Of a DNA stretch of 64,000 nucleotides, positions 12,801 to 21,508 are shown one piece after another (position 1 is the first letter of the stretch; every line of letters starts with the position of its first letter). Under the pieces are notes generated by a model. The model saw only the letters and a program-made list of their open reading frames with translations, ran no database searches and had not been told where the DNA came from. Source of the stretch: Mermis nigrescens (taxonomy: Eukaryota > Nematoda > Enoplea > Mermithida > Mermithidae); the NCBI GenBank assembly GCA_036768485.1, contig JAVLUZ010000572.1, forward strand, positions 392,369 through 456,368, written 5' to 3'. Made by a program: the position numbers and the translations under genes.

Positions 12801-15800
12801 ATATAGCATGTTTTAATGTGAAAAGCTTCATTTAAATACTTTTGGTACCATTTTGACTACTTTCGTCACTCTTGTAAGTAAAAAATATAAGAATTCATCG
12901 AAAATTTTGACTTTTCAGATTATTTTAACTTCATTCTAGGTATTTTATGGGTAAATAAAAAAGTAACGTATATACTAGTCGGCGCGAAGGGCCGAAAAAT
13001 TTTGACATCTGCGCTGCTTTTGTACCAAAAATCATTACGAAAACGTTTGATAGCTCAAAATCGTCTGACAGTGATTCAAGTATCGGACCCTGAGGTGGGG
13101 TAATGCTCCCCTCACCCCCCTATGGGAATGTGTGAGGAGGACAGAAAAGGTAAAAGGATTGAGAATTTTTAAAAATTTCTGGCGCTTCGCACCGCAATTA
13201 GTTTATCTTTTCTGTATGATTAAAGCGGTATAAATTGAGTTGAAAGAGTAAAAACGTCAAAATTTTCCTGCGCATAGCACCGCCGATGATTGTCTTTCTT
13301 TTTGTAAAGCTCCAGCATTGCGTTTAAAAGCCTGGATCAGTCAAAATATCTTCATACTAAGTTAATAATTCGTAGTTTTCCTGTTCTGCTCTGTCAGACT
13401 ATTAGTATTCAGTATTCATATATCTATACAACATGTTAAGGGCGGTAAAAAATGACTGAATTTCTTGGTGCTTTGCGCCACTTATGATTTACGAACTGTT
13501 TGTCAATAAAAAGGCCGTAAATTCTACATGAAAACGGTAAAAACCGACAATTTTTGGCAGCTTCGCTGCCGGATTGGTTCCTCTGTCAATCCAGTGCGCC
13601 ATAGAATACGCGATTCAGAGAAAAACTTCGCGGAAGAGATGCGAAAGAAGCGACCTGAATGGTTGATTAAAAGTGCAAAGTGATGTTGAAATTTGCTAAA
13701 ACCAAACTGTTTCCAGACTTGGAATGAAATTCACAGAATCTTCTTGAGACTTTTAACCAAGAACTACATACAGTCTTCTCTGTAAGTCGAGTGCAGTACC
13801 GTTTATCCTTTATTTTTTGAATTGGTATGTTGTCATGCCTTGTGTTAATTGTTAATCTTCAGCCCCAGCGCCGACCCACGACCCCGACCGGGGTGAAGAT
13901 CTGACCCGCCGGCGCGATCCTGCAGCGGTGCAATCAGCCGAAAATAAACAATGTTCACGCAGCATTCTCTTTTATCCCAGGTCCCTGCCCGGTGTATACC
14001 CGGGTACCCGGGTACCCGAATTGCGGATACCCGAATGGTAACACGGGTACCCCGGGCAGTAAAATTTGCGAAGTGTGCAGCTCTATGTTTTTGACTGTAT
14101 ATTTTGTTCGACATTTTTGATTTCTTTTCGAAATTTTTTTTGTTTTCGTGCTCTAGAAAAATAGAGCATCGTCATAAACGCTACGCGCACCTACCATTTT
14201 TGGACTAAGAAAAGACACTTTATAATTTCACATGCTGTGCATGTATGATCTGAACTGTTTTATAAAATTGAAAAAAGACTCACTGGGTAAAAGTCTCAGA
14301 AGCGGCCGTGAAAAATGCGATTTCCTTTATTCCCGCCAGAACCTATATATTGAAGCGAAATTAAGCGAACAATCAATAATGAAAGTAAGCTGTATTTGAG
14401 TTTACAGCTCGCTCGAAATGTTTCGCAGTTGGCACCAAAGCTGAATAAATTACACCAGGTTTGCGCCTAATCCCACGCATTACGTCGTCGCCATCACTGA
14501 GCTGCGAATAATACATAAAAAACATGAAAATGAAGCTGCAATTTTCATTAAACTAATGTAGAAAAACTTTACGAATGTATGCATATTTAAAAATTCTGTA
14601 AAAACCATGCCAAGCATACATGACCTTGAGGGGCGGGCATAGTTTTTTGGGGCTGGTTTTTTAGGTTACATGTTTTTTTATAGTTCCCAATTGGATTTTG
14701 CTGGTTGTTTGAGTTTTGACTCTGATCGATTTTTCTCGAAGAGAACTGGCGATTTTTTTGAAAGTTCCCAAACATTTTCCAAAAATTTGTAGAAAAGATG
14801 CCTTTTAAGCGTTTTTAGCTCTTTATTTGCTCATAAGTGCCAAATTTTCGGCGCTTCCCGCCATTATACTCATGTTTTGACTATATTTTTTCCAATTTGT
14901 TCCGACTTTTTTGATTTTTCTGAAGTTTTTTCAAAATGTTTTTATGCTCTAGAAAGGTAGAGCATCGTCAGAAACGCTAAAAAACGATGTTTTTGACGCG
15001 TACCTACCATTTTCGGACCCAAAAAGGCACTTTATTATTTAATCCCTCCAGATTCCTATGCTGTGCAAGTATGATGCCAAGTAACAAATAAGGGTCAGCA
15101 AGCATAAAATGGGTATGTGTACATATACATGAGAGATTAAGAGTTTAGGACATAATTTAAAATCAAATAATTTATTCAGTAGCTGTATTCACCGTCTATA
15201 AGCGGCATAAGATCGAAAATAAATGAAATACCACCAGACAATTCCGTAACTTTACTTAAAGAATAAATTTTATTCGTTCCGACAAAAAAACAAACACGGT
15301 GGGAAAAATACTTTCTCAAATCTAAAATAAGTCATTAAGAAATACGATCTAAAAATATTGAGTATTGAAAAATTAATAAGATATGTACATTTAAAATTAT
15401 TATATTAAAAATTAAATTGTATTAAAAATAAAATTATATCTAATCATTAAAATTATTCAAAAAATGATAAAAAATCATAAATGATCATTTAAAAAATGAT
15501 ATGAAAAAATGAGTGATATTTAGAAATTACAAGAAATATTTAATAATAATGAATTTAAAAGTAAAAAAATTATTAAAAAAACTATCAAAAATGATCTATG
15601 AAAGTAAATAAGTGAATAAAATAACACTATCTTAAGGCTTAAAGACTAGAGGAAACAAGACGACTGATTAACATGAAATCACTACTGAATCAGAACAACT
15701 AGATCCAAACAAAGTTTAAATTTTGTCACGCAAATAATAGTTTTTTGCCCAACTCCGAGGACCAAGTGAACGGAGAAAGGCGCATCGCAACAAATATGAG

Positions 15801-18800
15801 AGTGAGCGCCGAAGAAGCAAAAATAAGAAAAAACCTCGCTTATGCAAAGATTACCTGAGGTATAGACTGGGGACTAACAAAGCTGGTTGCCTCGATTCTA
15901 GTCAACCCAGTTTCTGAGAGACGATTAATTAGCTCAACTTTGACACGCGTATCTATAACTTGCTGAAAAATTAGAATAAGTTTGGATATGTACACCGATA
16001 TATATGTATGTACGTACGTAAAATAAGACTGGGCAAAAACTAACCAGATTGCAAATTTTTTGAATAAACAGCTGCACAATCAAGCGGAGAAAGATAAAAA
16101 GCTTACATGAGAAATTTAGGCGGAAAATGCACTCGCATATCCTGCTCAACAAAGGTAAAAAAACTCAATTTGTTTTAGAATAATTGGCACTTTGTTTTAG
16201 AATAAATGGAATTCGATAGGGGTCATCATCATAGGTAATAGGGATGTTCCGATTAATCGGAATCGGTAAGAATCGGTCGTTTTTCATGAAATCGAATCGG
16301 AATCGGAATCGGTGATCACAGAATTTAAGGAATCGGCATCGGGATCGGAATCGTCATTTCTGATATTTAGAGAATCGGAATCGTATCGGAATCAGCCAAA
16401 AGTACACAAATTTCCGATTCCATTCTTTTGAAATTATCGTGAAATTAAAAAGTTGTGAAATGAGAATTTTTCTTCAAATTGTCATAAAAATTCAATTTTG
16501 TGTTTGTTTTATTGAGGCAGGATGCAAATTTTGATAATCCGAGTTATTAATAGATTCATTTGTATACTCGTACTACAGCGTTAGAAAAACTTTGCTCACT
16601 TTTACACGCTAGGGCGGACTTAAGGGGACAGGGGAGAAATGGGCGGTCTATCATTAGAAGTAATTTCTGAGATTTTTTCGGCGTTTCACGCCTGATATAA
16701 CTTAAATATATTGCTTTCATTGCCACCTATCAACCTCGGCCATTCAACTGGATCAAAATATTTTTCTGAAGCTCCGCATTTTCTAATACTTAAGCATTCT
16801 CATAGAATTATCCTTCAGATTCCGTGCCTTTCTGACATCACCATTCTTTAGGTAATCACAGTTCCAGTCTATAGAATCAAAAATTAGAGTATTCCCCTAC
16901 ATGAAGCCCAGAATACAATGTTAAATTCCTCAATTGGGCCATGCATACGATTTAATTTATTTAAAATTATTCTCTTCGGTGGCAAAATGGAAGTTTGTCT
17001 AACAGAAAATTTTTTCAATATGTTATAAGCTTAAGGCCTAGAACCTAAGTCGGCTACCCAAAATCCTGGACGCATTGATATCAATGTTTTTTTGTACTCG
17101 GCAAAGATTTTTACCGATGTACAACGACTTTTCGGGACCGTCTCTGTACATGTACTAAGATTTTTGGGAAGACAAAATTTGCAAAAAAAGGTCTGAAATT
17201 CGCAAGAATTTTCGGCGCTTCAAGCCGAAATGAGCAATTGTGTGTTCTATATACCTTTATAACGGCAGAAATTGCATTTCAAAAGGAAAAATGTCAAATT
17301 TTTCGGCGCTTCGCGCCATTTTAAGACGAATCTCGGGGATTTTTGCCCTTAGAGACCCAGAAATTAGCTAAAATACACTACCAAAAGTCGAACAACTCTG
17401 CTTTTACCACACTAATTCGCTACTATACCACATTATAGTATGCAAAAATTTATGTGTACAAAATGTACAAAGATTTTCGGGAAGACAAAAACTGTAAAAA
17501 GGTGTAAAAATCCCAAAAATTTTCGGCGCTTTTTATCACACTGAAATCGCCACTCACTATATCTTACTACACGAAAACTTGCATGTACAAAATGTACAAA
17601 GACTTTTAGGGACCATCCTTGTGCATGGACAAACGGAGCTTGTACAAAAAAACACTAATTGATATGCGTAGTAGACATTACTTATTGTACCATAACGATC
17701 TAAATTCTATATAGCTGATTAATGGATCAGATTGCAACAAAACATATTGTTATACTCAGGTGGAGAGAAAGTCAATCGTGGCAAGAGTTTAATTATTTGC
17801 TGGATTGGCTACTGACAGAACAATACAAATTTTCTGAGTGCGCATAAAAGACTTATCATCAAAATTTTCTTACTCTAAATGATTTTAGCGAAGCGCTAAT
17901 ATACTCGTCGTACATATAAACTGATGCGAATGAACATGCATTACAGATATGAATTTGAGCGAGCTAGCCTGAAGAACTGAATTTCAAAATAAATTAAAGC
18001 AAAATGCTGAATGCTTTGTTTAGTTTTACATATTCGGCAAACAAAACATCTGATCGATAAAAAATAACTTTTATATTCATAAACTGCAGTGCGCTTGCGC
18101 TTCAATTTTGATTTCTTATAGCATATAACGCTTATCACAGGAATCGGAATCGGTATCAGAATCGGCCGATTCCTATATTTTAGAATCGAAATCGGCGATG
18201 CTGAGTTTTGCAGAATAGGCATCGGAATCGGAATCGGCATTTCTGAGATATAAAGAATCGGAATCGAATCGGAATCGGCCATTTTCAAAAACGTGGTATC
18301 GGCACATCCCATAATAGGTAAGCACTAAGCAGCACCAAAATTCTGAGGGTGCAAAATTCAAAGCTAAAAAAATGGTCTTAAAAATGATGGTATGACAAAA
18401 AACACCATTTATAACGTTTCTCATCGAGCACTATCTATTGGCATCAAAAATCAAGAAAAAACAAAAAAAATCAAAAATTCAGTTCTGGGAGAGGGGTATT
18501 TTGGCTTCTGGGGGTATTCGGCCTTCTGGGGGTGCATGCCCCAAAACAACCCGCCCCCAACATGTAATGGCACGAAATTCTGATTGGGGGGGTCCCCGAC
18601 CATTTGTAGGGGAAGGGGTATATAAATGACCTCCAATTTTCGGCCAAAATGGCGTAAAAACACGTAATTAATATGGCTTAAAATTCGATTTTTTCCAAAA
18701 ACGGGGGGGGGGGTTAAAAATTTTCTGGCTTTGGGTTGGATGGGAGGGGGGTGCGGCCGACTTTGAGTGTAGGATCCCCCATCCTCCCTCTTACATGTAT

Positions 18801-20209
18801 GGGTGTCATATTGTATATCTAGAGACTTATTGCGGTCATTCATAATGCAAAGACATCTTTATCTGTTTTATTGATGTACGGATAATTTATTCAAGAATCT
18901 AGGCTACCTGCAATGCAAGACAAAATACAATAAGGCAATCAATGATTCAAGGGGACAGCATACGAGTATGTGTATTCGCAATCGTCTGCTAATAACCATA
19001 ATAACCCTAAGTGTTATTTCCAGAAATCTTGCTCATGAAAATGAATTCTAAGCACTCAAGCTGTATTTATAAAACTGGTTTCCAGAACGACCTACAGTAG
19101 AACGACTTTGCATAACAAAACTTCGTATGCTTGTCAATTGCTAAACGCAGTATCGTGACCATACATGCACAGCATGGGAATTCTGGGGGGGGGGTGAAAA
19201 CCTAAAGTGCCTTTTTTGGGCTCAAAAATGGCCGGTACGCGTTGAAAAACATCGTTTTTTGGCGTTTCTGACGATACTCTATCCTTCTAGAGCATAAAAT
19301 CATGAAAAAAATTTCGAAAAAAATCGAATAAATTGACCAATATATCGCTTAAAACATGAATATATGGCGCGAAGCGCGAAATTTGGAGATTTTGAGCAAA
19401 TAGATAGCCAAAAACCCTTAAAAAGACACTTTTTCTACCAATTTTCAGGTAAGTTTAGGAAACTTTTGAAAATTCGCCAATTCTGGGGGATGGGGGTAAA
19501 AATTTTTTTGCGGGGGGTGAAAAATGATTCTGCGGGGGGTGAAAACCCCCCAAGATCATGTATGATCGTGACTGTTGCTCCAGATTGAATCGCATTTGTA
19601 ATCAATTAATGTCAACTCAAAAATTATCAGCTAAGCATAAGGTTTCGTGAAATGGACTATAGTTTTTGATATAATGCTCAGCTTTCAACGAACTCGATAC
19701 GTTAATAGGCAAATCATAGATGCACAAGGTCAGGTCGGTAAGAAAGGGGGAGCGGGGGAGGGGTAAAAACTCAAAAATTTAAAGAACATTTAATGTTCAC
19801 GATCTTTTGCGATTCAAGCAACAAAATGGTCGAAATAGCTTATAAAATGCTTTTCCGAGGAAATACCGCATTTTTAAAGCACTGCATTATATCGTTCTAA
19901 AACAAAAAATACAGCAATTGATCGATTCAGGGCGTTTCTGGATTGACAATATTGCTGCTTTCGTCCTCAAGAATGGCGCAAAATGTACTGCCAGCTTAAA
20001 ATCGCTGAACATTACCTGTTTGGCTGACCCTTCAGCGGGGGTTAATACCCCCACACCCCCTTCGTGCATGCATTATGAGACAAATGTTATGAATCGTTTC
20101 GTACACGTTCATTTTGCAATCCATCTCTTGGCCCAACTTCTACTATGTTGACCGAGTTGTTTGCATTCAATGATGAAGAAAACCGGGCGGTATTTTCAAA
20201 AGAAAGTGG
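753..20209 (-). CDS. HMGCL: Hydroxymethylglutaryl-CoA lyase gene (eight coding exons, mitochondrial type)
   Basis: The enzyme cleaves HMG-CoA to acetyl-CoA and acetoacetate, the last step of ketogenesis and leucine breakdown, normally in the mitochondrial matrix. Joining the eight exons listed separately gives 319 residues and a stop with consistent phase throughout. Seen in order: [11 protein letters not shown] (metal and substrate Arg/Asp), [10 protein letters not shown] (catalytic Glu), [24 protein letters not shown] (metal Asp), [12 protein letters not shown] (metal His pair), [17 protein letters not shown] (the family signature with the catalytic Cys) and [10 protein letters not shown] (Glu). 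The animal enzyme is about 325 residues, so only the start of the transit peptide is missing. The human C-terminal CKL peroxisomal signal is absent; the protein ends in KGC. All introns begin GT and end AG. Long introns are packed with transposons, yet no coding exon is interrupted. Assignment to HMGCL is firm; expression is not testable here. Confidence 0.96.
942..1128. mobile_element. Short relative of the CACACNTGGGC MITE family
   Basis: Starts CACACGTGGGCGTG and ends GCTGCCCATGTAT, with an interior reading CCCCAGAATTCTGTTTTTAG shared with 5090-5265, 20815-20939 and 56950-57060. No clean TSD at this copy. It adjoins the left end of the element at 1183. Confidence 0.6.
1536..1768. mobile_element. 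CACACNTGGGC-family MITE with perfect TSD
   Basis: 233 bp, flanked by the perfect 8-bp repeat GTTAGTAT (1528-1535 and 1769-1776). Same interior as the copy at 22-288. Nested in the element 1183-4893. Confidence 0.88.
2010..2279. mobile_element. CACACNTGGGC-family MITE, opposite orientation
   Basis: 270 bp in the reverse orientation to the copy at 1536. Flanking 8-mers GAAGTAAC and CAATTAAC agree at 6 of 8. Nested in 1183-4893. Confidence 0.75.
2515..2700. repeat. Hairpin-bearing repeat shared with 43880-44100
   Basis: Similar to 43880-44100 in the same orientation: a GAGG-rich edge with GGCCGCCTCTTCC, then TAATTTGCAATGATTTTTG, then a GC hairpin (here exact GGCGCTTCGCGCC at 2637-2649). Ends not resolved. 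Confidence 0.6.
2725..3168. mobile_element. GTAC-family MITE with perfect 8-bp TSD
   Basis: 444 bp. Ends are inverted copies of CAGTNTTTTTTGTAC. The TSD GGGGGAAT is perfect (2717-2724 and 3169-3176). Subterminal TTTGTACATGTACAAAGA palindromes occur at both ends, and the interior holds two degenerate GC hairpins near 2935 and 3032. Confidence 0.88.
4005..4257. mobile_element. CACACNTGGGC-family MITE with perfect TSD
   Basis: 253 bp with TSD CTTATCAC (3997-4004 and 4258-4265), perfect. Nested in 1183-4893. Confidence 0.9.
4451..4759 (-). pseudogene. Short open frame inside the 1183-4893 element, possible transposase remnant
   Basis: 103 codons starting [16 protein letters not shown] in the right subterminal array and containing [15 protein letters not shown]. 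Its position next to the TIR, reading inward, is where a transposase would begin. The FNACFYDNF stretch loosely recalls the segment after the zinc finger in hAT transposases, but no catalytic or BED residues are visible. Could be chance. Confidence 0.25.
5090..5265. repeat. Short CACACNTGGGC-related repeat
   Basis: Shares the CCCCCGAAATTGAATTTTCGG and GCTGCCCATGTATG segments with 942-1128 and 20815-20939. TSD not resolved. Confidence 0.5.
5640..5909. mobile_element. CACACNTGGGC-family MITE, left end degraded
   Basis: Interior and right end (CACGCCCAGGTGTG at 5896-5909) match the family. The left TIR is replaced by CCACTCAAGTGGC. No TSD recognised. It lies in the last HMGCL intron, 390 bp from the preceding exon. 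Confidence 0.65.
6295..6420 (-). CDS. HMGCL: HMGCL exon with the [14 protein letters not shown] signature
   Basis: 42 codons, phase 0, beginning [20 protein letters not shown] and ending [11 protein letters not shown]. This is the HMG-CoA lyase signature loop: the catalytic Cys in GGCPYA, then Asn and Glu in GNVATED. The donor is a consensus GTAAGT. The next intron is 5.4 kb and holds the hAT-type element at 1183-4893. Confidence 0.97.
6796..6984 (-). CDS. HMGCL: HMGCL exon with SLGDTIG and HCHDTYGQ
   Basis: 63 codons, phase 0, from [20 protein letters not shown] to [18 protein letters not shown]. It holds the metal-binding Asp of LGDTIG and the two His of HCHD. I chose the acceptor after TTTAG at 6985 because it adds LTEKLLE, which aligns with VTKKFYS of the family. 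The donor is GTCAGA, a non-optimal GT site. Confidence 0.97.
7131..7608. mobile_element. CATACATG-family MITE carrying the GC hairpin, interrupted by a second MITE
   Basis: The left end resembles CATACATGCACAGCATGGG and the right end CCAAGATCATGTA of the family (compare 19160-19564). It carries an exact GGCGCGAAGCGCC hairpin at 7448-7460. A shorter CACACNTGGGC-type element (7205-7313) splits it, with a degenerate duplication GGTGGGCA/GGTAAACA. Lies in an HMGCL intron. Confidence 0.7.
7205..7313. mobile_element. Short CACACNTGGGC-type element nested in a CATACATG MITE
   Basis: Starts CATACGTGGGCAGTAAG and ends CACGCCCATGTGTG. It interrupts the otherwise continuous family sequence on both sides. 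Confidence 0.65.
7882..7957 (-). repeat. tRNA-like SINE head (Cys-type anticodon loop)
   Basis: On the minus strand there is an A-box-like TGGCGTAGTGG, a 5-bp anticodon stem CACCA/TGGTG around TTGCACC (anticodon GCA), and a B box GGTTCGAACTCC. Acceptor ends do not pair, so this is a tRNA-derived SINE head or tRNA pseudogene rather than a working tRNA. It lies in an HMGCL intron. Confidence 0.6.
8205..8575. repeat. Dispersed repeat, also at 19720-20075
   Basis: Colinear with 19720-20075: shared AAATGGTC, CTTATAAAACATTTTT-like, CACTGCATTATAT and CAGCTCAAAATCGC blocks, ending TTCACCGGGGAGTAATACC against TTCAGCGGGGGTTAATACC. TIR-like ends are weak and no TSD was found. Both copies lie in HMGCL introns. 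Confidence 0.55.
8585..8841. mobile_element. CACACNTGGGC-family MITE near an HMGCL donor site
   Basis: Right end GCTGCCCACCTATG and the family interior are clear; the left TIR is lost. It ends 60 bp from the exon at 8902. Confidence 0.65.
8902..9055 (-). CDS. HMGCL: HMGCL exon with RGYVSC and GCPYEG
   Basis: One base plus 51 codons, from [17 protein letters not shown] to SDAVLE. It contains [17 protein letters not shown], whose Arg and Cys-Pro-Tyr positions are conserved in HMG-CoA lyases. The donor is GTTTGT, weaker than the others. A MITE (8585-8841) ends 60 bp downstream of the donor in the following intron. Confidence 0.96.
9481..9936. mobile_element. GTAC-family MITE with two exact GC hairpins
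   Basis: 456 bp, TIR CAGGGTTTTTTTGTA at the left and the inverse of CAGTGTTTTTTTTTGTAC at the right. TSD GCATACAT/GCATGCAT (9473-9480, 9937-9944) agrees at 7 of 8. Exact hairpins GGCGCTTCGCGCC are at 9618-9630 and 9711-9723, 80 bp apart. Best-preserved copy of the family. Confidence 0.9.
10137..10352. repeat. CATACATGTA-type dispersed repeat
   Basis: Shares GGCCATTTTTAGAAGGGGAG, CTTCCAATTTTTGGCCAAAA and TTTTCTGACTTTGAG with 18561-18803 and 52010-52213. Inverted CATACATGTA at both ends. No certain TSD. Confidence 0.55.
10598..11110. repeat. Degenerate element with a CAGGGGCGTAAT end
   Basis: Begins CAGGGGCGTAATAAGG and ends near CCCCGCCTGGATATGCCC. It shares ATATCTCAAGA with the element at 32859-33920, and a hairpin relic GGCGCGAAGC lies at about 10917. 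Ends and TSD are uncertain. Confidence 0.45.
11975..13571. mobile_element. Multi-hairpin element related to 28720-30577, one end lost
   Basis: Begins CATAGGCGTACCC and runs colinear (inverted in the window) with 28720-30577: shared ATGTGTGTCCAGAAAA, TTGTTATATAGATC and GGCCGTAAATTCTACATG. Hairpin-like sites sit at matching positions in both: 12070-12082 (exact), about 13181, 13270, 13474 and 13556-13570. The far TIR is absent, so this copy is truncated. Confidence 0.7.
13556..13570. other. Variant GC hairpin with a perfect 6-bp stem
   Basis: GGCAGC, loop TTC, GCTGCC. The stem differs from the common GGCGC type at paired positions yet remains fully complementary, and the loop is kept. Confidence 0.7.
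14284..14342 (-). CDS. HMGCL: HMGCL mini-exon, [11 protein letters not shown] segment
   Basis: 59 bp: 19 codons ([19 protein letters not shown]) plus two bases that complete a Gln codon with the first base of the next exon. It matches [21 protein letters not shown] of the family. The donor is GTGAGT. The 8-bp duplication of the 3-kb element at 11220-14247 ends only 28 bp from this donor, so the insertion narrowly missed the splice site. Confidence 0.93.
14406..14501 (-). CDS. HMGCL: HMGCL exon, [11 protein letters not shown] segment
   Basis: 32 codons, phase 0, reading [17 protein letters not shown] then [15 protein letters not shown]. It aligns with MGDHTEVLKGIQKFPG..YPVLTPNLKGFEAA of animal HMGCL. 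It is too short for a standard ORF list and was found by translating the interval between its neighbours. The acceptor follows TTCGCAG; the donor is GTAAAC. Only 63 bp separate it from the next exon. Confidence 0.93.
14615..15073. mobile_element. CATACATG-family MITE with perfect 8-bp TSD
   Basis: 459 bp, starting CATACATGACCTTGAG and ending CATGCTGTGCAAGTATG, TSD ATGCCAAG (14607-14614, 15074-15081). It carries a slightly decayed hairpin GGCGCTTCCCGCC near 14850. Lies in the HMGCL intron between 14502 and 15854. Confidence 0.9.
15082..15854. other. AT-rich intron sequence with nothing recognised
   Basis: Very AT-rich HMGCL intron sequence up to the donor at 15854. No open frame, TIR or tRNA-like element seen. 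Confidence 0.6.
15855..15962 (-). CDS. HMGCL: HMGCL exon with the IEATSFVSP motif
   Basis: 36 codons, phase 0. It reads [15 protein letters not shown] then [21 protein letters not shown], including the catalytic Glu of the IExTSF motif. The acceptor is a T-rich tract ending in CAG; the donor is GTAATC. An open frame continues past the acceptor into the intron, so ORF finders overextend it. Confidence 0.96.
16239..18313. mobile_element. hAT-type element with ATCGGAATCGG subterminal arrays (2.1 kb)
   Basis: Left end TAGGGATGTTCCGAT, right end the inverse of TATGGGATGTGCCGAT. TSD ATAGGTAA is perfect (16231-16238, 18314-18321). Both ends carry GAATCGG arrays (16255-16415 and 18138-18300). The TIR core matches the element at 1183-4893, but the array motif differs. 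No transposase frame. A GTAC MITE (17082-17657) is nested inside. Lies in the HMGCL intron 15963-20104. Confidence 0.88.
17082..17657. mobile_element. GTAC-family MITE with perfect 8-bp TSD
   Basis: 576 bp, TSD ATTGATAT (17074-17081, 17658-17665). Exact hairpin at 17305-17317 and a variant near 17213. It is longer than sibling copies because of an internal partial duplication (17470-17590). Nested in 16239-18313. Confidence 0.9.
18325..18560. mobile_element. Decayed CACACNTGGGC-family MITE
   Basis: Family interior including ATCGAGCACTATCTATTGGC; both TIRs decayed. Abuts the right end of 16239-18313. Confidence 0.6.
18561..18803. repeat. CATACATGTA-type dispersed repeat
   Basis: Matches 10137-10352 and 52010-52213; ends TTACATGTATG. 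Confidence 0.55.
19160..19564. mobile_element. CATACATG-family MITE with perfect 8-bp TSD
   Basis: 405 bp; CATACATGCACAGCATGGG at the left, CAAGATCATGTATG at the right; TSD ATCGTGAC (19152-19159, 19565-19572). Hairpin relic GGCGCGAAGCGCG near 19367. Confidence 0.9.
19720..20075. repeat. Dispersed repeat matching 8205-8575
   Basis: See 8205-8575. Begins GATGCACAAGG and ends CCTTCGTGCATGC, a weak terminal inverted repeat. It ends 30 bp from the HMGCL exon at 20105. Confidence 0.55.
20105..20209 (-). CDS. HMGCL: HMGCL exon with the GPRDGLQNE motif
   Basis: 35 codons, phase 0 at both ends. The segment reads [15 protein letters not shown], a Ser/Arg-rich stretch that suits the end of a mitochondrial presequence, then [19 protein letters not shown]. 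The acceptor is preceded by a T-rich tract (just above 20209) and the donor is GTACGA. The NER end joins without a gap to [12 protein letters not shown] of the next exon, matching NEKNIVSTPVKIKLI of the animal enzyme. The exon lies about 30 bp from the end of a repeat (19720-20075). Confidence 0.94.
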
Positions 20210-20814
20210 CTTAAAAAATAGACAATTTCACTAAGCTATAAATAATTCCATAATACTGCATAAATCACCTGCTTTAATGTACAATAAGTACATATGCGCA
20301 CAAAAAATAGTGTAATCTCGAAATCATATAGTGCATTAATTGAAAAAATCAAAAGAATTTCTAGAAAACGTTCCACAGTTGAAGATCAGTATCAGACATG
20401 CAAGGGGGGTTAGGGGACTTGAAGACCCCAGACCATAAAAATGAGAAATTTTCAAAGGAGAATAACGCAAAATGAAGGCCGGAAATTGATCAAAATCGAA
20501 ATTTTTCTTAAAAGTGCTTTAAATTGACCAGTGACTTTGGAATAAATTATAACACTTTTTTAGCAATAATACTAGTTTTTGAAGTCATTTTGTCCCAAAT
20601 AGAGTAGCAACTCACCCCACACCCCCAGATCAGCCATACTGTGCATCTATGGTCACGCAACTCCGCTTACTAAGGATAGAACTATAAATTTTTTGCTTAT
20701 TTTATTAAGAACTCAGGCGTCCTTTGTTAACTAGCGAGAAAACTAATGGCTTTCACAGTTGGAAAATTTAAGCGCTGAATCAGAAATATTTATAAAGATT
20801 GAAGAACATGGCAC

Positions 20815-20939
20815 CGCATATATATAGGCGTAGGGGGTTTTACCCCCAGATTACTGTGGACCACCAGAAATCTATTTTCAGTAACATTTTTGGCAATTTT
20901 ACCCATCCTGACCCCCAATTTTTTTGAAACCCACGTATG
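20815..20939. mobile_element. 125-bp MITE with perfect 8-bp TSD
   Basis: Shortest bounded member of the CACACNTGGGC-related group: ends CCCACGTATG, TSD CATGGCAC (20807-20814, 20940-20947). Interior matches 942-1128. Confidence 0.82.
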
Positions 20940-21109
20940 CATGGCACCGAAATTCACCAGGTTTCAGTGAATTTTATGATATATATTATTTTACATGCAA
21001 AATACTATACATATATGTAAACAACGCTGATACTCTGATAGTTTTACTTACACCAAAAACAGCAAACAAAAGTTTATATGCTGGGTGGTTTGACTTTGCA
21101 GATGTTCTA

Positions 21110-21340
21110 AACAGACAGGCATAGCATGGAAAATCAAGGGAGAGGTGAAACAAAAGTTTCTCTCATGTGCCATTTTGGACTTAAAAATGACGGAAAGGCG
21201 TCAAAAACACCCTTTTTGGCGTTTCTGACGATGTCCTACGTTCCTCAGCGATAAACACAAAAGATCTTCAAGAAAAATTCAGTAAAATTCAACAAATTAT
21301 AGTCAGAAATAGTTTACTGACACGAAGCGAAGGAACGTCA
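21110..21340. repeat. Partial CATACATG-family copy
   Basis: Contains GGCATAGCATGG, then TTTCTGACGATGTCCTACGTT and a decayed GACACGAAGCGAAGG where the hairpin stands in other copies. Truncated. Confidence 0.5.
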
Positions 21341-21508
21341 AAAAACATGATTATCATTATCCTGTTTTGCATTCCTGTTATTTATGGCTTTTCGAGTTTT
21401 TATAGATGTTAGCGTACAACACTTTTCGTTTCAGGATTTACACTTGTTTAAATACATGCAAGAGCTTAACCCGCAAATCCGAATAAAACACTTGTCATAA
21501 AATCTTAC

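Larger units (their letters stand above)
11220..14247. mobile_element. CATACATG-family element expanded to 3 kb by nested insertions
   Basis: Left end CATACATGATCTTG and right end GCTGTGCATGTATG are those of the 400-460 bp MITEs at 14615 and 19160. The TSD ATCTGAAC is perfect (11212-11219, 14248-14255). A block from about 11440 to 14085 splits the family interior and contains CCCGGGTA-rich stretches (11460-11540, 13990-14060) and the multi-hairpin repeat at 11975-13571. Lies in the 5.2-kb HMGCL intron, 28 bp from a donor. Confidence 0.85.

Noticed and set aside
17941..18312. 123-codon Ile/Pro-rich frame
   Set aside because: It is the translation of the ATCGGAATCGG array in the 16239-18313 element.
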